DNA of 7,002 nt from Gemmatimonadota bacterium (lineage in GTDB: Bacteria; Gemmatimonadota; Gemmatimonadetes; Longimicrobiales; Gaopeijiaceae): NCBI GenBank assembly GCA_024638395.1, contig JAHEKK010000165.1, positions 1-7,002 on the forward strand, read 5' to 3'. The notes under the pieces were generated by a model that was given only the letters and a program-made list of their open reading frames with translations, ran no database searches and had not been told where the DNA came from. Positions 1-5,824 of the stretch are shown piece after piece; positions within the stretch are counted from its first letter, which is position 1, and the number at the start of each line of letters is the position of its first letter. The translations under genes and the position numbers were made by a program.

Positions 1-530
1 CGCGTCGGAAACGGGAAGTCGGGGCCGGTCCAATAGGGATGCGCGGACTCCCGGGGCAGCCCCGACGAGTGGGTCAAGATCCCCTCTACCGTGACCTCCG
101 GACCCGTGGGATAGGCCTGTTCCAGGGCGTACCAGGGAAGATGCTTGGAGACCGGATCGTCCAGCCGGAGCTTCCCGGCATCCCGCTGCTGCATCACCCC
201 GATCGACGTGAAAAGCTTGGAGATCGAGCAGATGGAATAGAGCGTGTTCGGTGTCGCCGGCACACCGGAGTCCCGGTGCGCCAGTCCGTAGCCCGCGCTC
301 CAGATCGTCTCCTGGTCGTCGACCAGCGTCACCGACACACCGGGAATCCTCTCGTAGGCCATCTTCGCGTCCAGCCAGATGTCGAAGAGCTGGACCGCCT
401 CCTGGAACCGAGGGTCATGGCCGACGTCGCCGTTTCCGCTGGAGGACTGCGCCGCGACGGACGGGGCCACCAGAACGAGCGAGAGGAAGAGTGCCGCCTT
501 GGGCACCGGGGACTGGAATGGTACGATCAT
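1..530 (-). CDS. Secreted serine hydrolase, class C beta-lactamase / PBP-like family (3' end outside window)
   Basis: The minus strand reads open from an ATG at 530-528 to the window edge, giving 176 codons with no stop, so the C-terminal part is missing. The protein begins with a signal peptide: a short n-region, a hydrophobic stretch at about residues 11-24 and a likely cleavage after Ala-27 in VAAQ. The mature part matches the serine beta-lactamase-like family (Pfam Beta-lactamase). The active-site SxxK motif is S102-I-S-K105 within YSICSISKLFTS, and the typical ILTHSSGLP segment lies at 151-159. These enzymes use the serine as an acyl nucleophile and act as periplasmic esterases, D-aminopeptidases or carboxypeptidases; many are not true beta-lactamases. 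The YxN and final KTG-like motifs would lie beyond the window, so substrate cannot be judged. An AGGAGG six bases upstream supports the start. It is transcribed divergently from the amidohydrolase gene. Confidence 0.9.
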   Translation of the reverse strand, partial: MIVPFQSPVPKAALFLSLVLVAPSVAAQSSSGNGDVGHDPRFQEAVQLFDIWLDAKMAYERIPGVSVTLVDDQETIWSAGYGLAHRDSGVPATPNTLYSICSISKLFTSIGVMQQRDAGKLRLDDPVSKHLPWYALEQAYPTGPEVTVEGILTHSSGLPRESAHPYWTGPDFPFPT

Positions 531-536
531 CGGTCA

Positions 537-542
537 CCTCCT
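537..542 (-). promoter_or_regulatory. Ribosome binding site of the serine hydrolase gene
   Basis: On the minus strand this reads AGGAGG, a full match to the anti-Shine-Dalgarno core, six bases before the ATG at 530. It fixes the start of the edge-truncated hydrolase and is the strongest ribosome binding site in the window. Confidence 0.8.
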
Positions 543-703
543 CATTCGACGGGGCCAGGCCACGGACGGGGGGCAGCGCGCCTGTCCGGATGCCTCAAGT
601 TGGGGCCGGAGCGGCTTCGGGCAAGCCAGGGCCTCCTACCGGTCGGCTGGCGAGGACGGGGAGGGGCGCCCATCTTCTCCGCCGACCCTTGTGAAACCCA
701 GTT
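543..703. other. Divergent intergenic spacer between serine hydrolase and amidohydrolase genes
   Basis: This GC-rich spacer lies between two genes that point away from each other and must hold promoters for both. I see no convincing -35/-10 pair and no long inverted repeat in it. A TTGTGA at 690-695 has no matching -10 element at the right distance before the plus-strand start. Open frames crossing it look like chance readings of GC-rich DNA. Confidence 0.5.
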
Positions 704-709
704 GGAGAG
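704..709 (+). promoter_or_regulatory. Ribosome binding site of the amidohydrolase gene
   Basis: GGAGAG lies eight bases before the ATG at 718. It decides the start: the open frame extends upstream to 379, but that extension would overlap the divergent hydrolase gene and place a signal peptide in the middle of the protein. Confidence 0.65.
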
Positions 710-717
710 ACCCGCCC

Positions 718-2361
718 ATGCGACAATCCGCCCTTCCCTTCTTCCCCTTGGCAGCGGCCCTGGCTCTGGCCATGCCACCCTCAGCTCAGGCGCAGGACCT
801 GGACGACCTGAAGGACGAAGTCCTGGAGATGGTCGACGCCCGTTCCAAGCAGGTCCAGGAGATCGTCGACATGCTCTTCTCCTTCGGAGAGCTGGGGTTC
901 CAGGAGTTCGAGACCCAGCGGTACCTGACCGGCATCCTGGAAGACGCCGGCTTCGACATCGAGCTCGGCGTGGCGGGTATGCCCAGTGCCTGGACGGCCA
1001 CATGGGCCAACGGCTCCGGCTCACCCGTGATTGCGCTGGGGTCCGACGTGGACGGCATCCCGCAGTCCAATCAGAAGCCGGGCGTGGGCTACAGGGACCC
1101 CATCCTGTCGCTGGCGCCGGGACACGGTGAAGGCCACAACTCCGGACAGGCCGTGAATATCGTCGCAGCGCTGGCGGTGCAGGAGCTGATGCAGCGCGAG
1201 AACATCGACGGTACCCTCCTCCTCTGGCCGGGAATCGCCGAGGAACAGCTGGGATCCAAGGCATTCTTCGTCCGTGACGGTGTGTTCGACGACGTCGACG
1301 TGAACCTGTTCACCCACGTGGGCAACAACTTCGGCGTGTCCTGGGGACAGGGCGGCGGGAACGCGCTCATGTCGGTCCAGTTCCGCTTCTCGGGCGAAAC
1401 CGCCCACTCGGCGGGGGCTCCTTGGCGGGGCCGCTCTGCTCTCGACGCCGCGATGCTCATGGCCCAGGCCATCGAGTACAAGCGTGAGCACCTGGAGCCG
1501 CCCTACCGGATCCACTACGTCATCGTGGACGGGGGCGACCAGCCCAACGTCGTGCCGCAGCGGGCGACGATCTGGTTCTATTTCCGGGAGCGGGACTACG
1601 AACACGTGATGGCCATCTACGAGGCCGCCTTGAAAATGGCCGACGGCGCGGCCCTGATGACCGGAGCCGCTGTCGATACCGTGATGACCGTCGGCTCGGC
1701 GTGGGGCAGGCATTTCAGCAAGCCCGTCGCGGAGACCACCTATGCCAATATTCAGCGGGTTGGGCTCCCGGAGTGGGACGACGCCGACATCGCCCTGGCC
1801 AAGGGGATCCAGCGGGAGCTCGGGAGCGAGGAATCCGGCCTGGAGACGGAGATCGGAGAACTGGGCGGGCCCGTCGACCTCAGCCAGTCGCGAGGAGGCG
1901 GATCCGACGACATCGGCGACGTGTCCTGGAACATGCCCACCGTGACCATGCGCTTTCCCTCCAACGTATCCGGGACCCCGGGTCACAATTGGGCCAACGG
2001 CATCGCCATGGCGACACCGATCGCCCACAAGGGAGCCGTGGCCGGCGCCAAGGTCCAGGCCCTGACCCTCCTCGACCTGTTCCTTGATGAGGACGTCGTC
2101 GAGGAGGCCTGGACGTATTTCAACGAGGTTCAGACGGCCGAGACGACCTACACACCCTTCATCACCGCCGACGACAAACCCGCCATATTCCTGAACGCCG
2201 AGATCATGCAGCGGTGGAAGCCCGAGCTGGAGAAGTACTACTACGATCCCACCCGCTTCGACTCCTATCTCGAGCAGCTGGGGATCGAGTACCCCACAGT
2301 TCGGGGTAGCATCAGTGACGACAGCGAAGACAAGGACGGTGAAGGCGGTCCATCGCGATAG
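718..2361 (+). CDS. Secreted M20 family amidohydrolase, AbgB-like
   Basis: The product has 547 residues. Residues 1-25 form a signal peptide ending in SAQA, so it acts outside the cytoplasm, whereas E. coli AbgB (p-aminobenzoyl-glutamate hydrolase subunit) is cytoplasmic. The M20 layout is clear. The first metal region HGEGHN is at 136-141, the acidic pair E175-E176 is followed by FFVRDGVFDDVD (183-194), and H200 lies in FTHVG. The dimerization-domain segment SGETAHSAGAPWRGRSALDA is at 225-244. The C-terminal catalytic part has GSDDIGDVSW (395-404), GTPGHNW with H423, and IAHKG (435-439), all close to AbgB as I recall it. The usual metal-ligand Cys of HxCGH is Glu-138 here. About 75 residues follow the last conserved block, ending in an acidic tail. 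Family reaction: hydrolysis of an amide or peptide bond with a bound metal pair; the substrate is unknown. No AbgA-like partner is adjacent. It is probably cotranscribed with the plug-domain gene 39 bases downstream. Confidence 0.88.
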   Translation: MRQSALPFFPLAAALALAMPPSAQAQDLDDLKDEVLEMVDARSKQVQEIVDMLFSFGELGFQEFETQRYLTGILEDAGFDIELGVAGMPSAWTATWANGSGSPVIALGSDVDGIPQSNQKPGVGYRDPILSLAPGHGEGHNSGQAVNIVAALAVQELMQRENIDGTLLLWPGIAEEQLGSKAFFVRDGVFDDVDVNLFTHVGNNFGVSWGQGGGNALMSVQFRFSGETAHSAGAPWRGRSALDAAMLMAQAIEYKREHLEPPYRIHYVIVDGGDQPNVVPQRATIWFYFRERDYEHVMAIYEAALKMADGAALMTGAAVDTVMTVGSAWGRHFSKPVAETTYANIQRVGLPEWDDADIALAKGIQRELGSEESGLETEIGELGGPVDLSQSRGGGSDDIGDVSWNMPTVTMRFPSNVSGTPGHNWANGIAMATPIAHKGAVAGAKVQALTLLDLFLDEDVVEEAWTYFNEVQTAETTYTPFITADDKPAIFLNAEIMQRWKPELEKYYYDPTRFDSYLEQLGIEYPTVRGSISDDSEDKDGEGGPSR

Positions 2362-2400
2362 AGGGGAGCGGCGATTCCCCCGTAGCACGGGAGTGGAGAC

Positions 2401-3423
2401 ATGACGGATTCCAAGCGCTGGTGCCGCCTTGGAATCCTGTGTCTGACGTTGGGCTTCGTGGTCGACGGAAGTGTGGCGGCGCAGGAATCCCCGGACAGCG
2501 TGGAGATCACGGGCCGCATCGTCGATTCGGAAACGGGTGACGGACTCCTGGGGGCCGTCCTGGCGCTCTCGGGTGTCCGGACCCGGTTCGTCACGGACGA
2601 AGACGGCGAAGTGACCTTCAGGGCCGCTCAGGGCGACTACATCCTGGTGGTCCAACGGGGAGGCTACGAGACCCTCCAGGGCGACTTCGAGGTGATGCGC
2701 ACCGGAGGCTTTGTGTTGGGTCTCGAGCCCGAGGAGCTGGAGGATCCCGACGCCCAGGGACGGGTCATCGGGCGCATCTTGGACGGTCGGAGCGGCGCTC
2801 CCATCGAGGGAGCCCTGGTGTCGCTCCTGGGCAGGGGGGACGCTCTCACCAACCAGAACGGCCGGTTCGAGTTCGAGGAGGTTCTCCCGGGCCTCGCGGA
2901 AGTCAGGGTCGAGATGCTGGGGTACGCCGACCGTGTCGACCCGCTGACCATTCACGCGGGGCGGACCATCGCCCTGAACGTGCGAATGGCAGTGGACCCT
3001 GTGGCCCTGGAACCCCTCGAGGTCGAGGTGAGATCACGCTTTCTCGAGCTGCGGGGCGTCTACCAGCGCATGGAACAGGGGGTGTCGAGCCACCTCCTCA
3101 CCCGACAGGAGATCGAGGACCGGGGAACCAACCGCTTCTCGGATCACCTCGACGGCATCAGCGGACTTCGCATCAACCAGCAAGGGGTCCGGCGAGTCCT
3201 CACCGGCCGGGGAAACTGCCCCATCGCCGTCTTCGTGGACGGGATCCGGTGGCAGACGGACATCGAAGGCACCGTCGACATCGACCAGATCCCCTCCGAT
3301 TGGATCGAGGTCGCCGAGATCTTCAATGGCGGGGTGGGCGCACCGGCCGAATACAGCCGGGACACGGATGGGTGTGGGGTCATGTTGATCTGGACCCGGC
3401 AGGGGGCGAACGAACGCGGTTGA
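2401..3423 (+). CDS. Secreted carboxypeptidase-regulatory / TonB plug-domain protein without barrel
   Basis: The product has 340 residues. The signal peptide (about 1-27, ending SVAA) predicts export. Two carboxypeptidase-regulatory-like (beta-sandwich) repeats follow. The first is at about 34-108, beginning VEITGRIVDSETGDGLLGA; the second is at about 120-198, beginning GRVIGRILDGRSGAPIEGA. Each ends in a glycine/aromatic turn (GGYETL, LGYADR). Residues about 222-333 resemble a TonB-dependent receptor plug: LLTRQEIEDRGTNRFSDHL, then GLRINQ, then PIAVFVDGIRW and IEVAEIFNGG. The protein stops where a receptor's beta-barrel would start. Cys-273 and Cys-325 flank the plug core and could form a disulfide. 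Short plug-only proteins of this kind are common in Gemmatimonadota (recalled, not searched). Their role is unproven; substrate binding or partnering with an outer-membrane transporter is a guess. GGGAG at 2389-2393 supports the start, and the 39-base gap suggests an operon with the amidohydrolase. Confidence 0.85.
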   Translation: MTDSKRWCRLGILCLTLGFVVDGSVAAQESPDSVEITGRIVDSETGDGLLGAVLALSGVRTRFVTDEDGEVTFRAAQGDYILVVQRGGYETLQGDFEVMRTGGFVLGLEPEELEDPDAQGRVIGRILDGRSGAPIEGALVSLLGRGDALTNQNGRFEFEEVLPGLAEVRVEMLGYADRVDPLTIHAGRTIALNVRMAVDPVALEPLEVEVRSRFLELRGVYQRMEQGVSSHLLTRQEIEDRGTNRFSDHLDGISGLRINQQGVRRVLTGRGNCPIAVFVDGIRWQTDIEGTVDIDQIPSDWIEVAEIFNGGVGAPAEYSRDTDGCGVMLIWTRQGANERG

Positions 3424-3490
3424 CGTGCTGGCCGTCGCCTCCGCCGCCGCCGACCAGCCGGCGGTCACTCCCCCCGGTTTCCGGTGGGAT

Positions 3491-3522
3491 TGTAACCGGT
3501 TACGTATAAACATACGTTTACA
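3491..3522. promoter_or_regulatory. AT-rich palindromic block, putative MarR operator and promoter
   Basis: This block contains stacked inverted repeats just before the MarR start. GTAACCGGTTAC at 3492-3503 is a perfect 12-base palindrome. ACGTAT / ATACGT (3502-3507 and 3512-3517) are separated by four bases. TAAAC / GTTTA (3507-3511 and 3516-3520) form a further overlapping repeat. The outermost TGTAA (3491) and TTACA (3518-3522) also pair. TATAAA at 3505-3510 could serve as a -10 element, although no good -35 is seen. MarR proteins bind short palindromes over their own promoters, so autoregulation is the natural inference. The block stands out sharply from the GC-rich surroundings. Confidence 0.6.
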
Positions 3523-3523
3523 C

Positions 3524-3967
3524 ATGGACTACGATCACCTCCGTGCCCTGGGACCCCTTGGCCTGGCCAACCGCTTCCGACGCATCGCCGAGCGCCTGAC
3601 CGCTCAGGCCCGGTCGGCCCACCGAGAAGCGGACGTGGACTTCGAGCCGCGCTGGTTCCCCCTCTTCAGCCTCCTTCTCGACGCCGGCGGCACCACCGTG
3701 GGAGACGCGGCCCGGGCGCTGGAGATCAGCCACGTGGCCGTGAGCCGGACCGCCTCACAGATGGCGAAGGCAGGCCTGATCGAGCGCCGGGACGACCCCG
3801 ACGACGGCCGGGCCACGCGACTCGTCCTCACGCCCGTCGGCTCCCGTGCGGCCCTGGAGCTGGACGAGGTGTGGGACGACCTGAACCGCCGATGGGGAGG
3901 GCTCATCGAAGCCACGGGCCACGACCTCCTGGCGGTGCTGGACGCGGTGGAATCGGCGGCCACCTGA
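3524..3967 (+). CDS. MarR-family winged helix-turn-helix transcriptional regulator
   Basis: The product has 147 residues, the usual length for MarR dimers, and acts as a cytoplasmic DNA-binding protein. The N-terminal helix (about 1-35) and C-terminal helices (about 108-145) would form the dimer interface. The DNA-binding part has a helix-turn-helix at about 57-82 (TTVGDAARALEISHVAVSRTASQM) and a wing whose RRDDPDDGRATRLVLT (88-103) is the hallmark MarR wing pattern with the conserved D-x-R. The same frame opens upstream at a GTG at 3425, but the ATG at 3524 is preferred because the region between holds the palindromic block and encodes nothing MarR-like. Neither start has a Shine-Dalgarno sequence, so the message may be nearly leaderless. 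The ligand and regulon are unknown. Candidate targets are its own promoter and the flanking hydrolase genes. The gap of 100 bases from the plug-protein gene suggests a separate transcript. Confidence 0.9.
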   Translation: MDYDHLRALGPLGLANRFRRIAERLTAQARSAHREADVDFEPRWFPLFSLLLDAGGTTVGDAARALEISHVAVSRTASQMAKAGLIERRDDPDDGRATRLVLTPVGSRAALELDEVWDDLNRRWGGLIEATGHDLLAVLDAVESAAT

Positions 3968-4003
3968 CCGGAGCGTCCGCTGCCCGTCCCCAGTCTCGCC
4001 TGA

Positions 4004-4033
4004 CTCCGGGATTCTCCCTTACCTCCGGGATTC
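4004..4033. repeat. Pair of 11-base direct repeats CTCCGGGATTC
   Basis: CTCCGGGATTC occurs exactly at 4004-4014 and again at 4023-4033, 19 bases apart start to start, or nearly two helical turns. The second copy overlaps a small hairpin-capable stretch, CGGGA-T-TCCCG (4026-4036). The location upstream of the S41 peptidase promoter region fits paired regulator binding sites, but this is inferred from position only. Confidence 0.6.
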
Positions 4034-4038
4034 CCGTA

Positions 4039-4070
4039 TTGTCGAATCTCATAATGTGGAATACCATAAT
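4039..4070 (+). promoter_or_regulatory. Possible promoter of the S41 peptidase / hydrolase operon
   Basis: TTGTCG (4039-4044) followed after 17 bases by TACCAT (4062-4067) gives four matches out of six for each sigma-70 element. CATAAT (4065-4070) is a better -10 but lies 20 bases away. The region is AT-rich compared with its surroundings, as expected of a promoter, and would give a leader of roughly 35-40 bases before the ATG at 4112. Confidence 0.3.
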
Positions 4071-4077
4071 GTAGAAT
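4050..4077. repeat. Pair of 13-base near-identical direct repeats CATAATGTRGAAT
   Basis: CATAATGTGGAAT (4050-4062) and CATAATGTAGAAT (4065-4077) differ at one base and repeat with a 15-base period. They lie 35-62 bases before the S41 start and overlap the presumed -10 region. They could be tandem operator half-sites or simply a duplicated promoter element. Confidence 0.6.
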
Positions 4078-4111
4078 TGCATAGTCTCTGTCTTCACCAT
4101 GGGTTCCTCAC

Positions 4112-5824
4112 ATGCACGCCGTCCACTCGAACCCCCGCCGCTACCTCCCGGCTTCCCGTCGCCTCGTCGTGACCCTGGTGGCTCTCTTGTCGACATCGGG
4201 CGCGGTGCGGGCCCAGGTCCGGTTGTCTCCGGACCAGTGGCGAGCCGACCTGGACGAGCTGGTGGGCCACGTGGTCGAGAATCATCGCAACCCCTACCAC
4301 ACCATCGCCGAAGGCGATTTCAGAACCGCCGCAGCGGAGCTTCGGGACCGCATCGATTCCCTGTCCGGTGATGAGATAGCACTCGCGTTCGCCCGGCTCC
4401 TGGCCAGCGTCGGGGACGGCCACACCCGACTCACGGTTCCGGTCAACGCAGCGAATCTGGGATACGCGCAGGCCCACACCGCGGATCCCGCCCCCGCCCC
4501 TGGAGCACCTCGGTTCTCCACCCTCCCTGTGCGGTTCATGGAGTTCGAGGAGGGGATCCACATCGTGGCGGCCACGGCGGGATACGAAGCCCTCCTGGGG
4601 CACCGGGTCCTGTCGCTTGGAGGAGCCACACCTGAGGAAGCTCTGGCCGCGTTGGCGCCCTTCGTAGCCCACGACACGCCTGCTGGGCTACGGTTCAATT
4701 CCACCAAGCTCCTGGCGGTGCCCGAGCTCCTCGTCGGCGCCGGGGTGATCGGAGACGCCGCGTCCGCCACGCTGGAGACTCGTCCGCCGGGCACCGCCGG
4801 AGCCCCGACTTCGACGGTCACGACTTTCGGGGCCATCGGCTACGACTCAGACCCGGAATGGGTGCGGGTCGGCGAGGGCATCCTCCCGGACCCATCGGAC
4901 TCGACACCGTACCTCGATCTCGACGTGGGTCCGGACGGTGTGGTCGTCGTCCGCGTCAACCGGATCAACGACGGTCCCGCGGAGTCCATCGGCGCCTTTT
5001 CCAGCCGCCTGGCCAAGACGATCGAAGACGTGGGGCCTGATCGGGTGATCCTGGACCTCCGGTACTGCCACGGTGGGGACCAATCCCTCTCGCGAGCGCT
5101 GGTCTTGCCTCTGGTGCGTTGGCCGCCGGCCCAGCGGCCCGGACATCTGTTCGCCCTGGTCGGACCTGAGACCTTCTCCGCGGCGGTCAACCTCGCGTCG
5201 CGCCTCGAGGAGTGGACACAGATCACGTTCGTCGGCGAGCCCCTCGGAAGTGGGCCGAGCCACTACTCGAGCTCCGATCGCGAGGTGCTGGACCATTCCG
5301 GTCTGGTCGTCAGGGTATCCACGGGATACTTGGTCGGGTGGACCGGGAGCGAATGGCGGGAGTCGGTGGAGATCGGCCTGCCCGTCCGGCCGCGCATCGA
5401 GCCGTTCTTGAGGGGCCGCGACGTGGTGTTGGAGGCCGCGATACGCCACCAGGCGGGCACCGAGCCGGCGGAGCAGGTCCGGCGTGCCTTCGACGCCGGG
5501 GGCATCAACGCGGCGCTCATCATGTGGTCCCGCTTCCGCACGGACCCGGCCACGGCCCCCCTCGCGGGACCGGACCTGGGCAACGGATTCGCCCAGTATC
5601 TCTTCGACCGGGGAGAGACGCGGTTCGCTGCCGGGATCTTCCTGTTCAACCGCGAGTTCCACCCGAGCTCCATCGAGGCCTATCTTGGCGAAGCGGAAGC
5701 GAGGATCGTGCTCGGTGAGGAGGCCCAGGCAAGAGCTGTCCTGGAGGAGGCCTCTCGGCGGGCGCCGGACGACCCTCGCATCAGAGCACTCTTGAACAGG
5801 CTCGATGAAGGGTCGGATCCATGA
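4112..5824 (+). CDS. Secreted S41 family peptidase with C-terminal helical-repeat tail
   Basis: The product has 570 residues. A signal peptide spans about 1-34 (basic n-region, LVVTLVALLSTSGAVRA, cleavage before Gln-35), so it works in the periplasm or outside. An N-terminal helical part carries SVGDGHTRL (99-107), whose His-104 is a catalytic candidate in tricorn-type S41 enzymes. The S41 core follows: VVVVRVNRI (277-285), ILDLRYCHGGD (313-323) and LVGPETFSAAVNLASRLE (349-366) with nucleophile Ser-356. FVGEPLGSGPSHYS (373-386) is the usual strand after the serine. In the DLRxNxGG motif the Asn is Cys-319. Residues about 455-565 look like the TPR-like tail attached to many secreted hydrolases (LFDRGETRFAAGIFLFNREF, then LGEAEARIVLGEEAQA). 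No Shine-Dalgarno is visible before this ATG, but the signal peptide supports the start. The stop overlaps the next gene's ATG as ATGA. The substrate is unknown; loss of activity through motif change cannot be excluded. Confidence 0.87.
   Translation: MHAVHSNPRRYLPASRRLVVTLVALLSTSGAVRAQVRLSPDQWRADLDELVGHVVENHRNPYHTIAEGDFRTAAAELRDRIDSLSGDEIALAFARLLASVGDGHTRLTVPVNAANLGYAQAHTADPAPAPGAPRFSTLPVRFMEFEEGIHIVAATAGYEALLGHRVLSLGGATPEEALAALAPFVAHDTPAGLRFNSTKLLAVPELLVGAGVIGDAASATLETRPPGTAGAPTSTVTTFGAIGYDSDPEWVRVGEGILPDPSDSTPYLDLDVGPDGVVVVRVNRINDGPAESIGAFSSRLAKTIEDVGPDRVILDLRYCHGGDQSLSRALVLPLVRWPPAQRPGHLFALVGPETFSAAVNLASRLEEWTQITFVGEPLGSGPSHYSSSDREVLDHSGLVVRVSTGYLVGWTGSEWRESVEIGLPVRPRIEPFLRGRDVVLEAAIRHQAGTEPAEQVRRAFDAGGINAALIMWSRFRTDPATAPLAGPDLGNGFAQYLFDRGETRFAAGIFLFNREFHPSSIEAYLGEAEARIVLGEEAQARAVLEEASRRAPDDPRIRALLNRLDEGSDP
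5807..5812 (+). promoter_or_regulatory. Ribosome binding site of the alpha/beta-hydrolase gene
   Basis: GAAGGG lies eight bases before the ATG at 5821, inside the end of the S41 gene. Together with the ATGA overlap it indicates translational coupling of the two genes. Confidence 0.5.

Noticed and set aside
379..717. Upstream extension of the amidohydrolase frame
   Set aside because: It would overlap the divergent serine hydrolase and bury a signal peptide; ATG 718 has a ribosome binding site and begins directly with the signal peptide.
39..1130. A 363-codon plus-strand frame spanning the divergent spacer
   Set aside because: It crosses two real genes in wrong frames or strands and its product is low-complexity, rich in Arg, Gly and Pro, without any motif.
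2363..2380. Hairpin GGGGA / TCCCC between amidohydrolase and plug-protein genes
   Set aside because: The arms are only five bases and no T-tract follows, so it is not a convincing terminator; the 39-base gap favours cotranscription.
1021..2955. A 644-codon open frame on the minus strand
   Set aside because: It lies opposite the amidohydrolase and plug-protein genes, both of which have recognisable domains, signal peptides and ribosome binding sites. Its translation shows no domain, and long antisense frames are expected in GC-rich coding DNA.
3425..3523. GTG-started N-terminal extension of the MarR gene
   Set aside because: The stretch holds the palindromic AT-rich block, has no ribosome binding site and would add 33 residues not usual for MarR proteins.
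3968..4009. CCGGAG / CTCCGG inverted repeat after the MarR stop, considered as a terminator
   Set aside because: The six-base arms are separated by 30 bases and there is no T-run; part of it belongs to the direct repeats instead.
4847..5662. A 271-codon open frame on the minus strand
   Set aside because: It is antisense to the S41 core, with a composition typical of reverse-read GC-rich coding sequence and no domain.
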